Counted from the first letter of the stretch, positions 1 through 11,824 are shown. The stretch is DNA of 64,000 bases from Bursaphelenchus xylophilus (GCA_904066235.2 CAJFCV020000005.1:4955501-5019500), one strand, 5' to 3'. The notes: generated by a model from the sequence alone, not told the origin. Program-made: numbers and translations.

Positions 1-325
1 TTTTTTCAACAGTTTTTAAAAATTTTAACAAGTTCACTCCTTGCTTTTAAATTTTGAGACGAATTATTCCAATCGATCATTTTCCAATTAAAAAATATTT
101 TCAAAGGTCATCCACTAACTGATCGCTAGATAAATAAACAACGGCTAGTTTTTTGGACGCTCCGTACCTTCATTTTCTGCAACGGAATATCCCCAAAATT
201 ATTTTTCAGGAGCATCGCTTCAAGCTTGCATGGAAATTTCCAATTAAGAATACCAGAATCTAAAAGTTTTAATATTAATTTACAACAGCTGTCAGCTAAA
301 ACGGTAAATTTTTGGAAAATTTTAG
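1..325. other. 5' edge; possible upstream exon of EEP gene A
   Basis: AT-rich. A stretch at 210-303 is preceded by TTTTTCAG and followed by a GTAAAT donor, stays open in one frame and would join in phase to the first clear EEP exon at 326. Its residues do not resemble the usual EEP start (the NVW motif expected before this point), so it is only a weak exon candidate. The true 5' exons may lie outside the window. Confidence 0.3.
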
Positions 326-1267
326 GAGCTCCAAAGTAAAGAATTGTTTGGACAACTTTTGACTGAACTGGGCCTCGATTACACTGGAGTTTACCACAAT
401 TCGAGCGGTTATCCGGACACTGCGATCATCACAAAACACAAAATAAATGACGCCTTAACCTTTCAAACCTCCGCTACAATTGGAACAGAAATCGAATTGA
501 AGTCGGGGATTGTGGTCAGATTCGTGGGAGCTCATTTGGCCTATAAAAGTTATGGTCCCTATGCTGCTTATAATAAATTGGTCACCGATATAAAACAAAT
601 CATGGCTGGGGAAACAAAACCTGACTCTTGGAGTAGGTTGAAAAAAAATTAAAATAAAATTTGAGGTAAAAAATAATATTATATTTTATTTTTAGATCGA
701 GCTAAAAATATCAAGGATCTCATTGCCTCGAAATCTTTCAAAAAATTCGCCGCAGAATCTGATTCTCAGCCCTTTTTCGTATGCGGTGACTTTAATTCTC
801 CTTCTCATTTGGATTGGACGGAAGAAACAAGGTTAACTAAACAGTTTTATGTCGTTAATCCTCAGTTTTTGATACCTTTTGATAGTTTTTTAGATCAAGT
901 CACGGAGGATGGGTAGTGGAGTGGCCGGCCACAAAACTACTGGCAGATCAGGGATTTGAAGATTCTTATCGAGTCAAGAATCCCAATGTGACCAGCCATC
1001 CAGGTAAAATTAGTTCTGCCTTTAAAACTAAAAAAAATTTTAGGTTACACCTGGTCTACTGTAAACAAATCTCCCGAAGAATGGGATTTCACGATCCCCG
1101 AACCCCAGGATCGTATCGATTTCATAAATTTTAAAGGAAAGAGGATCCAAGTGACGGACTCGTTCACTTATTGTGGAATGGAGCCGGTCTTGCCCATCCC
1201 GAGGCACAGAAATAATGATTACCCGTCTGATCATTTCGCAGTGGTCTCGGATTTTGTTATTTTATAG
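326..1267 (+). CDS. EEP-fold hydrolase A (5' end not resolved)
   Basis: Endonuclease/exonuclease/phosphatase superfamily protein, a fold that cleaves phosphodiester or phosphomonoester bonds with a divalent metal; the substrate cannot be told. Exons 326-632, 696-831, 894-1003 and 1044-1267 join in matching phases. Family landmarks in order: the catalytic Glu region (ELQSKE) at the exon start, an AIITKHKI strand, the central GAHL, the GDFNSPS metal/phosphate motif, DRIDFI, and the C-terminal YPSDH with the catalytic His. The N-terminal part with the NVW asparagine and any signal peptide is missing from the visible exons. It is the first of three tandem paralogues and ends 141 nt before the next start. 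An AATAAA follows the stop. Family assignment is firm; substrate and 5' end are not. Confidence 0.75.
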
Positions 1268-1408
1268 AATAAAGAGCCTTAAAATATAATTTGAAATTGG
1301 ATTTTAGAGCATGGTGTTTAAGAGAGACTTTTGTCTCTTATTTTTCAATTTTTATTTACACAGATTGAGATATAATTGTAACTAAATGCCGACGCCTTAT
1401 TGTTAGCT

Positions 1409-2464
1409 ATGTTATTTTATATCCTTTCCGGCTGCTTATTATCCAATGTTTTGGCGCTTACAAAACTCCGGGTGATGACATTTAATGTTTGGCACTCGGG
1501 AACTCACGTAGAAAATGGAGATACGAAGATCATACAGCAGATGAGAGACGTGAATGCGGATGTGTATACCCTACAGGCAATTTAATTTAATTCTGATTTG
1601 ATGCGATCAAACGAACATTTTAGGAGATCCAGAATGAAACTTTTATCGAAATCATGAAAGCTTTTCCTAAATTTCATGGACGGCAATTTCATAGACATTC
1701 CTGTAATGTGGCCATATTTTCAAAACATAGAATCATCGCTGAGAAAACACCATTTTGCGGACTGGGCGTCACCATTCAAACGACTCCCGGTCAGAAATTT
1801 GAAATTATAAATATGCACTTGCAATTCCGAGACTATGGACCCGATATTTTGGAAACAAATCCAAAATTAACGAGCGATGAGTTGCTAAAATTGTCAAGTA
1901 AAAGCTGGCCGAGTAAGCAGTAATTCTGAGTCAGTAATTCATTTCTTTTTCAGCTCGTATAGCAGAAATTTCCCAGCTTCTAAAAGGGTTAGACGGGTCA
2001 ATAAAAGTTCCAGTATTCATTACTGGAGATTTCAACACTCCATCTTATCAGGATTGGGGGAACGATACAAAGTAAGGAGGTTTTACGTACAAGGCCTTCA
2101 TTAAAATTTAACTTCCAGGAATCGTCATCATGGTCTGACTGTTCCTTGGCCAGTTACGAAAGCCTTGAAAAGCGCGGGATTCGTTGATTCCTTTAGGAAA
2201 GTCCGTCCGGATCCAGTGTCCAATCCAGGTTGGCCCCATTCTTTTAACGAGAACTCCTTTTCAGGAATAACCTGGTCTCCCATCGGCAAAGACATTCCAA
2301 TGGACAGAATTGATTTCATATTCTATAAAGGTCTCAGAATTAAAGTTAAAGATTCATTTACTTTTGTATGCAGAGGAACCCTAAATGCAATGCCCAATCA
2401 TAAACAAAATTGCTGGCCATCAGATCATAAGGCTGTTGTTACCGATTTTCAATTACTGGTATAA
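1409..2464 (+). CDS. Secreted EEP-fold hydrolase B
   Basis: A complete EEP-superfamily protein of about 294 residues. Exons are 1409-1576, 1624-1912, 1954-2071, 2119-2228 and 2265-2464. The ATG at 1409 gives a hydrophobic signal peptide ending near an ALT site, followed directly by RVMTFNVWHSG, which holds the catalytic Asn. Then come the split LQ|EIQ catalytic Glu, NVAIFSKH, INMHLQ, GDFNTPS, MDRIDF and WPSDH. A signal peptide with no membrane anchor predicts secretion. The first intron begins with GC rather than GT (CTACAG|GCAATT); the paralogue at 2798 has GT at the same place. The last intron is 36 nt, divisible by three and stop-free. Exon 2 is 289 nt, as in gene C, showing recent tandem duplication. 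Confidence 0.85.
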
Positions 2465-2797
2465 ATATATTTAAATACCGTAGCAAACAAATATAAATAT
2501 TTTTAAAGATTGGAAGCAGAGTTCAGTCTGCAAAAGGCGACCTTGTACATTGAACTTGTCCAGGAGAATACCGCCAATTTTAATTCCAAAAGTACTCATA
2601 GCTTCATTGCATAGACTCCAAAAATATTCCAAATCTTTGCTGAAACCGATCGTACTGGACCCGATACGCTTTATTCTCCATTTTTGTGAAAGTGCAATGT
2701 CATGGAAGCTAAAGATCCGACTTTTCGAAAATAAAAGCAAAGGATTTTGATTTACATCCAATTAGCGACAGTTATATACATTGGAGGAGCTACATGA

Positions 2798-3887
2798 ATG
2801 GCACTGCAGTCCAAGTTCTCCTGTTTAGATATGATATATCCGACGCTCTTGCTCTCTTCATTACCAAATCTCCTTGCAACTACAAATTTCCGTGTGATGA
2901 CATTTAATGTTTGGGACTCGGGAACTAATGTAGAGAATGGAGATGACAAAATCATTCAACAAATAAGAGATGTAAAAGTTGACGTCTACAACCTACAGGT
3001 AATTTAGATTAAAAAAATGTAAGCATTCCTTTAGGAGATCCAAAACAAGACTTTTATCAAGATTATGGAAGCATTCCCACACTTTGATGGACGGCAATTT
3101 CATGTGGATACTTGTCATGTGGCCACATTTACAAAGCACAAAATAATTCTCGAACATGAGCCAATTCGGCGATTGAACGTTAGGATTAGGACTCACATTG
3201 GGAATGAATTTGAAATTGTAAACATGCACTTGCAATTTCGAGATTATGGACCCGATATTTTGGAGGCAAACCCAAACCTGACAACCGAAGAGTTACTGAG
3301 ACTGTCGAGTCAGGCTCATCCGAGTAAGAAGCAGCGTTGCATAACTAAAACAACGATCTTTACAGCTCGTCAAGAAGAAATCGTCCGATTGCTTAATGTT
3401 GATTGGTTTAAGAGAGCTCAAAAATTATCATGGATCGTCCCGATAATCATCACTGGGGATTTTAACACTCCATCTGATTTGGATTGGCAAGAAGATACCA
3501 AGTGAGATGATCCAAAGACAATATAATTGTAATTTTTTCAGATCTCGTCATCATGGCCTTGTTGTCCCATGGCCAGCCACAAAGGCTTTAGAAGACGCGG
3601 GATTGGTTGACTCTTATCGGAAAATACATCCGAGTCCAGTTTCTGATCCAGGTAACTGCATTAAAAATTTTTTGAAACCATTATTTGCAGGGATTACCTG
3701 GAGTCCCATTACCAACAATATCCCCCTTGACAGGATCGATTTTGTCTTTTACCAAAGTCTCCGACTCAAAGTCAAAAAGTCCTTTACTTACACAGGCAAG
3801 GGTGTCCTCACCCCCATACCCAACCAGAAACAAAACAACTGGCCATCAGATCACAGAGCTCTTATCACTGATTTCTATTTACTCTAA
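2798..3887 (+). CDS. Secreted EEP-fold hydrolase C
   Basis: Third tandem EEP-superfamily gene. Exons are 2798-2998, 3035-3323, 3366-3501, 3542-3651 and 3691-3887, giving 310 residues from the ATG at 2798. The in-frame ATG at 2831 would give 299 residues with a cleaner signal peptide (MIYPTLLLSSLPNLLA) and is preferred. Motifs: VMTFNVWDSG, the split LQ|EIQ, VATFTKH, VNMHLQ, GDFNTPS, LDRIDF and WPSDH, so all expected catalytic positions are present. Exon 3 is 18 nt longer than in gene B. Introns at 3324-3365 (42 nt) and 3652-3690 (39 nt) are stop-free and multiples of three. A secreted phosphodiesterase-type role is inferred; the substrate is unknown. Confidence 0.85.
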
Positions 3888-3983
3888 GCCTCAGACTGCT
3901 TCAATATTCTTTATACAAACATTATTATATTAGATATAAAATACCCGTGAATTATTGAGATAAGGTGAAATGTGAGAACGCCC

Positions 3984-6209
3984 TCAAGTATAGTAAAGAT
4001 CGTCGAAAGTCAAGGGACCCAGCAGATTTTGCCGGATGATTGATGGAGGGGGATTTTCATCCACGGAAGTGGCTGTGCTGGCCGTGTCATCTTCTGTTTC
4101 TTGATGAGCTACAGCCCCTAAAGGGCTCTTGGGATTATCTCGGAGCTTCTTTGGGGATTCCGGATTCTGTTCGTCTACTGATTCTACTTGAACTTGACCT
4201 GAAATTTGTTAGTTGTCGTAAAGAAAGGAGAAGTTTTATCATGCCTTCGAAGGTGATGAGAGGATATCATTTAAAAAGCGATTCTCAACTCGGAACTAAC
4301 AAAATTACAGTTTTCTGAAAATCGAATTCAAATACGAATTTTGGGCTCTCTTTAAAGGACATCCCATCCCTTCCTTCCGAATGCATATCTCTCAGTATTC
4401 CAACAAAAATTGAGTCTTGGCGTAGCGGTAATAAAATTAGTTAAGCGATTTGGATAAAGCTTTGCAACTCATGAAAACGAAGCCGAAGCCACAGAAAAAA
4501 CGGAAAGAGAGAAGAAAAAACAACCATCTCACGTACATAATAGTAATAGTATTACTCGTTTACAAAAAGATGACCACTTCTTCGGGGGCTTTCGGCGATT
4601 CTGGAGATTCTGGAAAGAACTTTGTTTTTTCTTAATTAATTACGGCACTGGGAGAACGGAGAGTGGGTGTGGAACTGAGGAATAGAATAGGTACACAGTT
4701 AGGGAGGACAGGTACAAAACCAGAGAAAAAATTACTTTATCCACAAGATATCCGAACGTGATCTAAGAACTCATTGATAAGATTTTTGTCAAATTTGAAT
4801 CCGTTATTCTGTTGGTTTTGACTTGATGACGTCATAAAGTGCTGTTGGAAATGTTGCCAACCCTCGTGGGCCTTCAAACTTGCCTCCAAAACTCTATTTT
4901 GAAACCCATGAAAAGATGTCGGCGCACATATTTGGTTAGTAAAAAAACTATCAAGAAATGTAAGTAAAACAAAATTGAAATAATACAAACCATCAAAAAA
5001 AATTTAATTTATGAAAACCAAGACCTTATTAGGATGTAAGTAGCGTGCCAAGTGCGTCGTGCTTTGAGGGCCCTAATTATTGTTATTGAAATGGGAAAGA
5101 TTAGGAAAAGTGTAAGTGTGGTGCTCTTCTCGACACGACCTGACCTTCTCATAATAATATTTTTGTCGGGAAAGGGCAATATTGATTATGAAAAGAACGG
5201 TCTGTCTGTGTGTTCAGTGAATGTATGTTGCATTTCAGTGCTTTCCCACCTACCTTTATCCGTCAAAAGCTCCGTCTTGTCTTCTGTTTTCCTCGATGCA
5301 TTCGATGCTGATCTACTGATCGATTTGGAATTCGAATTAACGGGCATTTTAGCCATTTGTTGTTGTTGCATCGCCCTTGCAACGATCGCTTTGAATGTTG
5401 GTTTTAAGCTCGGCGATGTGATTGGTGGAGGAATTGGTGAAAAATTGAGATTCGAATTTTTCTGAACATTCGGAGTCGGCGACGGCCCTCTTGGAGAGGT
5501 TTTTCTCATCGATTTGGGCCTTAACTTATCGAATGTCGCAGCAAAAGTTGAAGTTAACGGAGTTTTGAGAGGGGTCTTCTGAATGGGCGGGGGCTCTTCT
5601 GGATTCTGGAACTTGGGTTTCCGTCGCATGCATGAGCAGATTACACAGAGGCCAAATGCAAGAAAAAACACTAAAAAATAAATACTTTTACATGACCACT
5701 TCCAGAATGACTTTAGAAAATTTTACACTTACCCACACACACTCCGTTCATCAAGAAGAACCCGATCAGCATATCCATTTCCCCGGGCCCATCCGTATAA
5801 TCCTTGGACCTCATTTCCGTATAATCGATGGCCTTATCCGGCCGTAGATCACTGAAAACAGAATATAATCATCAAAGAGAAGACAAATTTATAAAGACTT
5901 TGTTAATGCGTGTCAAAGACCCTGAAGGCATAAGAAAATATATCTCCGAAACCCGACTCCCGTGACATTAAGGAGAGAGTTCGCCGGAGGGAAAACGGAA
6001 CAGCTGGTTATAAAGAGGAGAGTGTTACAAAGCCGGGACATTTCGTTTTGATGTTTTTTGAAGAGATCCGGCATTTATGGATGCATTAATCCCCGAATTG
6101 GCTCAATTCATGAGCCGCAAATTGTTTTTTGGCACCATTAAAAAGAAGAGAGCAATGAGAGGGGCGTGAGGAAGAGATTTTGGAGACTTGGAACTTACCT
6201 TTTTGCCAT
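3984..6209 (-). CDS. Single-pass membrane protein with variable N-terminus
   Basis: Not recognised as a named family. The common exons are 5733-5851, 5254-5670 and 3984-4198. The shortest first exon, 6199-6209, supplies MAK plus two bases, so the full product is about 254 residues. The N-terminal part is short and acidic (DLRPDKAIDYTE). A strong transmembrane segment from MLIGFFLMNG through the next exon ends in CVICSC and is followed at once by basic MRRKPK, so the tail should be cytoplasmic. The tail is about 190 residues, Ser/Pro/Lys-rich, with a QQQQ run and an acidic end finishing LTFDDLYYT. All junction phases match. Several further ATG exons with the same donor phase lie upstream (6.5-8.0 kb, 9.1 kb, 11.6 kb). 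A short upstream N-terminus with one membrane span is reminiscent of accessory-subunit proteins, but that is only an impression. Confidence 0.65.
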
Positions 6210-6517
6210 ACGATATGGGCAAAAACACAGAGAAGACGTATAGAGATAAGTGTGTATTTATAAGGGAAAGAAGACTCTAGATATATCAGTCAACCTCTCC
6301 AGATGTTTAAATAACCTCAGTTCTACCCTCTTTCTCGCCGGACTCCCAGAATATCGAATAACGTCGAAAAACTAGAACAATGTTAGACCAAGAATGACTA
6401 AAAAGTAAGAGAGTTACTGTATTACCGATTACTTATTACTACCGACATTTTTGGCAACAAGATTAGTAGTACTTTCACACGGCCAGAGCTATTCTTTTAA
6501 CACAATTAGAGCCTTAC

Positions 6518-6570
6518 TTATCAGTCTGATTCTGAACCATCACTGTGACCGCCTCGTATTTATAAAGCAT
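6518..6570 (-). CDS. Candidate alternative first exon (MLYKYEAV...)
   Basis: On the minus strand an ATG at 6570 (or a second one at 6540) opens a reading of 17 codons plus two bases, ending in a GTAAGG donor. The phase matches the shared exon starting at 5851. The product would begin MLYKYEAVTVMVQNQTD before the shared DLRPDK. A stop codon lies upstream in frame, as expected for a first exon. Coding status rests only on frame, donor and phase. Confidence 0.45.
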
Positions 6571-6903
6571 GGCGAGGAAGAGGAATAAATCTCACAAATT
6601 GTCCGTAGAAAAAGCGAAGTAAATGAAAGCTGTTACTCATAGACAAAATGCCGACTTTTGTGTTTGAGGATCCGCCACTTATGACGTCATCGAGGAATCG
6701 GGAAGCCACAGAAAACACGGGACTTTTTTGAACAAGTTTCGCCAAAAAGAAACCATTTTCGGCAAAAACAAAGGAACTTGGCCTCAGGGCCTGGGAGGGA
6801 AATATTCAAAAAGTAAACCGGAAGAAGTTCCTGCTTATTTTGAGAACTAAAAAGAAGTTGGAAGTTAATGAAACGGAAACAGAATCGTCACAGAACCACT
6901 TAC

Positions 6904-6920
6904 AGAACGTCCTTCAACAT
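6904..6920 (-). CDS. Candidate alternative first exon (MLKDVL)
   Basis: A 17-nt minus-strand ATG exon with a good GTAAGT donor in the phase needed to join the exon at 5851. It is so short that chance occurrence is quite possible. Confidence 0.3.
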
Positions 6921-7399
6921 CTCCAGCAATAAAATATATAAGATAATGGAACCCAAATTTAATTATGAAATATAATTGAGAATGCAAGAGCCTAGACTAT
7001 CGTTATTTCTAAACAAATTGGAGAAATTGTGGGAAAACGAGATATTTTCAGAATTTCTAGTGAATAAAGACTATTATTATTACATGTTGAGCAAGCATGA
7101 CGTATTATGTTCAACAAAACTTGTTTCATAGATGAAATAAGAGACCTCAACGTAAGGAGGAAGGCCACTGGCAATTCGACCAAGCCAGAAAACAGCACGC
7201 AAATTTTGGGAATTGAAATTTACTTTTTTAAAAAAACTTGTTGCTATACTATGTACAAAAAAGTAGCCGTGAAAGCCTCGAATTCGAAAGTAGAGACTAA
7301 ATTCAAAGTGAAAGCCAAAGCCAAGCCTTCAAGGCAATAACAAAATAAAAGGAACTAACTTTAAAGGACGGCTTAACTTCTCATCATCAACAAACTTAC

Positions 7400-7440
7400 T
7401 GTAGGAAAGTCGAGACATTCGAATCCATCACGATTCCCAT
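7400..7440 (-). CDS. Candidate alternative first exon (MGIVMDSN...)
   Basis: A minus-strand ATG at 7440 opens 13 codons (MGIVMDSNVSTFL) plus two bases before a GTAAGT donor, again in the phase of the shared exon at 5851. Confidence 0.4.
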
Positions 7441-8008
7441 CTTTTTCGGCACTTTTTTAAGTGAATATAAACGATGGAGAGCTGTTAATCAAATTGAAAT
7501 TAACTGAACAATGGCCAAAGAAAGAAGGCCATTCCGCGCACATTTCTACTTTTTGTTTCCAAATTGATGGAAAAGAGAAAAGTAAAGGGATTAAAAAGTT
7601 GTTGTAAGGGACTTTGGGCATAAATAAATTAAACTTTCGCTGGGAAAAACTTGGAATGAATTAATTTTCCCAATGATATTTGATAGTACGATTCATAAGC
7701 TAAGCTCTTGTTATGCAGTAAAGTTGAGGGTGGAGAGTTGCAAAGCAGTTAGCAGAATTATGAGACCTACTCGTCCGTTTGCAAAGTCGCAGGGGTGATT
7801 TTTGCCGTTTGCACTATGCAGAAAAAAATAAAGGGGAAGGGACAGCCAAAAGAAAATCCAGTTGCACGAAAAAGGAAGCAATTGCAATGCAGAGTGCGAT
7901 TTTCCTTTATATCAGCTTAAATCACTTCAGCGACTTTGTGAACGGACTGCCTCTTTTATAGTAGTTACACGCTAGGAGACGAAACAATATGACACAACTT
8001 AAACTTAC

Positions 8009-8028
8009 GGAAGGTTAAAGTGTGCCAT
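8009..8028 (-). CDS. Candidate alternative first exon (MAHFNLP)
   Basis: A 20-nt minus-strand ATG exon (MAHFNL plus two bases) with a GTAAGT donor in the phase of the exon at 5851. Short, so only suggestive. Confidence 0.35.
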
Positions 8029-8985
8029 GCAAACAAGTTGGGCTGATAAGAAAAATCCTCTCTATATTTTGCCCGACGGTTCACCTATAAGCCACCTTAT
8101 TCCACCATGACTTAAATAAACGAATTCCTAAGGCGCTCCCCTTGAAGCTGAGAAATGACCATTTAACAGTAATCTTGACCGCTCGTGAGCCCCGAAGATT
8201 TTGCCAGGTCTCCTTTAAGCCATTTGCACTCAAACAAATGCTAAAGGAAAGTCAGCTTTATCTACTCCTATACTACCGTAAATTTTATAATTTTTGCTAA
8301 ATGTTATAAATCGCTGTACCCGTTGTATGTACATGACGTTCTATACAACAGACCAGTCGAAAGTGGCGCTGAGACAACCCTTCCCGCTTTTCCTCGTCTT
8401 CCTAATTTGGCCTTAATTCTTTTGAAACATTTTGGGCTAATCAAGGAGAGGAACTCCACTCCTTTTCGAACCCCTGAACTCCGAACATTCGGAACAAAAC
8501 CCCTGATGTTCGAACATAACATCCATCTGACCCGAATATTATTTATGGTTACTCAACGGAAGGGCCCTCAAGCATAATTCCCGACTGATACCACGAAATT
8601 TAATATATCCTCTGGGCCGGGAAAATGCCTTTTCTTATTTTCGAGTAGCAATGTGTTAGTTCTTGCTCAAATCAAAACACGGTGACAATTCGAAAATAGA
8701 ATTATTTTGGGAAGAATTTGATTTTTCGGTCAAAACAATAATGTGAGGAGAGGGCTGCAGATCGCAAGTGGTCGTAAACAAAGGGAATTTAGATTTGAAA
8801 ATTCTTTTTCGTATCCTATGCAAGATGTAGATGTATTAGAGACTGCTTTGAAGATCTCTGTTAGTAAGGATAGAATATTAGAGGTGGAGGAATAAAATTT
8901 ATTTTGCTTTTGAGTTAAAGACTACCTCCAAGATAACTGCTACTTTCGATTGAAAACGAAACTTTAAAAGTGACGTCATACTTAC

Positions 8986-9148
8986 TTATCTCCTCCAGCA
9001 GCCGTTGCCAACGCTGCCTGGAGCCACTCCTCGTCTGCTCCACCTTGTTTTTGTTGCTGTAGCACGGTAAGGAGGGCTGCCTTATAGCTGGGTTGACCGT
9101 CCGCTGTGAAATTGACAAGAGTGGCGGCAGCAAAACGATTCATATCAG
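8986..9148 (-). CDS. Coding exon, alternative N-terminus
   Basis: A clearly protein-like minus-strand exon between a TTTCAG acceptor and a GTAAGTATG donor. It reads DMNRFAAATLVNFT and continues with a Gln-rich and acidic-Ala-rich part (TVLQQQKQ, EEWLQAAL). Its donor phase fits the exon at 5851. Its acceptor phase fits the ATG exon at 11587-11623. It also carries its own ATG at 9143 just after the TTTCAG, so it could instead start a trans-spliced transcript. No domain is recognised. Confidence 0.6.
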
Positions 9149-9703
9149 CTGAAAGTACTTGTAATAAAAGACCCCGAAGTTAATAAAATTGGAGAAACTT
9201 TGAAGAGATCCTCAAGTACGTCGTTGATATTGATTTTCAACGTTTTTAAAGTTGAGATTCTTCAAAAAAATGTGAAAAATACGGAGTAATTGCACGTTTA
9301 TATGTGCGGGACTCTTTGCGAAGCAATGTTCTTTGTATGCCAAGCAAATTTGATAGAAAATAGTGTCGGAACATACGATAATATCAACGAAAATGAGAAT
9401 ACTTTTCAAAAATCTCAAGTTTTCCTCGCCATGTCCGCAGGGCGTGAGAAAAGGTCGGAGGAAATCAATTGGATTTCCTCAATTTGAATGCCTCTGTCAT
9501 CAAACACAAGTTCATTTGTATGTTTCTAATGGCGTCAATGTTTTTGGGGTTAATTACGGGAGCTCATTATTAATACTCAAACTACATATAATATATGTAA
9601 AAAGCAACCTTTCATTTGGGGCAGACCGAGTAAGGATCGAGTTTTCGTGGCCATGTTACAAAACCGTTGTGCCAATGAGTTGACATTAAATCCAATTTCT
9701 TTT

Positions 9704-9730
9704 GCTAGCCAAAAGATTCATTTGGCTAGC
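9704..9730. repeat. Perfect 10-bp inverted repeat (hairpin)
   Basis: The arms GCTAGCCAAA and TTTGGCTAGC are perfect complements around a 7-nt loop. It sits in a 200-bp patch (to about 9900) full of GGCT/AGCC words, including a second pair, CAGCCA at 9789 and TGGCTG at 9805. No coding potential is seen here. Confidence 0.6.
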
Positions 9731-10087
9731 TAAAGCGTTAGAATTCTGTGGATAGCGAGCCAACATGAATGTCAAAGAATAAGACGGGCAGCCAAATATA
9801 TAAATGGCTGCTAAAAAAGAAGATTGGCAAGTCATTGTGGGGTGGCTGTAGAATGTTTGGCATGTCGACTAAAGCCGATGGCCAGCCATTTATGCAATTT
9901 GGGAATCAAAAAGTGGGGAAATGACAATCGGGAAGTCTAAAAGATATACTTCTTTATTGCCTGTAAGTATCTAATCGGAGACATATCGGAAGGTGGAGTC
10001 ACACGTTCTGACACGAATCTGCAGTCCACTGTATGACTATAGCAGTGTTCCGATTAAGAAATTTTTTACTTCTTAAAAAATAAAAAG

Positions 10088-10143
10088 TTTCCCTAATCTT
10101 TGGTACTATTAGTAATCAACCTTCAAAACGTCCATTTTCCCAC
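10088..10143 (+). repeat. Dispersed repeat, copy 1
   Basis: About 56 nt closely match the segment at 27311-27366: a TTTCCCTAATC start, a TTGGTACTATTA core and an AACGTCCATTT end, with scattered substitutions. It lies in noncoding DNA. Confidence 0.6.
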
Positions 10144-11586
10144 TCTCAGAACAGTCCGTCAACTAAGCCCTGAAAAATAGTCGGAGTGGATGACTAGCCA
10201 TATACGGGATGTGGACTGCTTAAAACATATTTTCTCTTGCAAAATATAATAAATAGGAACACGAAAATGACGTCATAGTGTCATGAACATTATTAAAATT
10301 TTAAAACGGCTGCTATTGCTTCTAAATAAAAAATTTTTAAACAGAGAACATTAAAGTTTTCATCATGATGACCTCTTTTTTTAATGCATCAAGTGGTTCA
10401 ATTTGCTCTACACAGAGACAAAATGAGTAAGAAATAAACCTGCAAAAAACTTTGCTCCTTAATTAATTTTTACTAAAAACACGCGAGTCTTATAAGAGTT
10501 CCCGTAAATGGAATTAAGACACCGGCAACAATGCTAATAAAACTTTGTGAGAATATGTGGCCAGGATGATGAAAATAAGGTGGGAGAACTCTTTGAAAAC
10601 AGAGTCGAAGGGGAAAAAAATTGTAATTTCAATACTTGAAGGTATGAAGAGGCGAATTTGATGAAAATACATTTTTTAAAACTAAGAAAACAGTGTAATA
10701 TAAAAGAGATGTAAATTTTGACTACATCAATATAAATGAACACGTCCTTTGGTCTCCAAACTACTCAAAAGTACTTTTTTGTAACATCATTTACAAGAAA
10801 ACTCCTCAAAACAAATCATTTTCCGTCAATCCCTTCCGGGCATTTTGACAAAAAAAAGAAGAAAACAATGAAGCCTTGGCCAAGAAAACCGTGTCCCAAT
10901 TTATGTGTCAAAGACATGATTAATCGCCTCAGGGCCGGCGGATTTTCCCGGCCCCAACTTTCAAGATTTTAATTATTCATTTATGTAAGAAAGAGGTGGT
11001 AAAGCAAAGATTATACATCTTGTTGAAGGAAAACACACGAGGAATCTCCACACCTTGTGATTCCAAAAGCAATCAACACCTGCATCTGCTTTGAGATATG
11101 TTCTGGGTTTATTGCCCATTTATAATGGTTATGAAATTCAATCAAAATTCGGATTGATTGATTGATGGATAACAACGAAAGAAAGGGCATTCTTAGAGTT
11201 TTTATTAATTAAGGTAAAACACGCTTACGGCCATACTGGTAAGACTATCCAGGGTAATGGAGGAACAAAGAGGGACACAATTTGGAAACCCCAACAACTT
11301 GAGCTTATTCTTCGAGATGACAGAGTCTCCAATAAAGTAATATCTCAGAAAATGATGTCTGCATTCATAAAAAAGAAGGACCTATTCGTATCTACCAGGA
11401 ACTTGGAGTTACTCGAATAATTAAGATTCTCCTCTTATAAACAAAATTATTTTAAATTTCGCTTTTATTACATTCAGAATAAAACTATTTCTATAAAAAT
11501 TATCATCCTTTTCTGATTACAGCCAGTTCGATGTAATACCAATAATATTTATGACTTTTTACACCTTTAAATTAAATCTTACTTAC

Positions 11587-11623
11587 CGTCAGTTTGATTG
11601 TTGACATCCATGTTTGCAACCAT
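11587..11623 (-). CDS. Candidate first exon (MVANMDVNNQTD)
   Basis: A minus-strand ATG opens 12 codons plus one base before a GTAAGT donor. The phase matches the acceptor of the exon at 9148, giving MVANMDVNNQTD then ADMNRFAAA. Its NQTD end resembles the end of the candidate first exon at 6518. This is the most distal 5' exon seen for the membrane-protein gene. Confidence 0.45.
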
Positions 11624-11813
11624 TTCAACTGTCCTTTCAAATGCAGCAAAACTCTTTTAAAGTCTAGGATAAGAAGTCTGGCTCTGTTGAAGAAAAGGGA
11701 ATCGTCAATTCAATCAAATCTCTATTTCATTTTCATCTTCTTGTGTCCTCAGGGCCCGGCGTAATTTGATCCAAAAAATCAGAAATTTTTTTTCGAAATG
11801 GCCGGAACTTTGT

Positions 11814-11824
11814 GCCCTCAGGGC
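11814..11824. promoter_or_regulatory. AP-2-like palindrome, one of a dispersed set
   Basis: GCCCTCAGGGC here matches the known AP-2 (TFAP2) binding pattern GCC-N3-GGC. Close relatives occur in noncoding DNA at 6781-6790, 10926-10935, 11747-11755, 12955-12968 (ATGCCTCAGGGCAT), 13796-13804, 19747-19756 and 23202-23214. Binding is inferred from the motif only. Confidence 0.35.

Noticed and set aside
4737..4988. Minus-strand open reading of 83 codons inside the last intron of the membrane-protein gene, fairly protein-like
   Set aside because: Its only acceptor (CTTGATAG) gives the wrong phase for the preceding exon, and it has no convincing partner exon.
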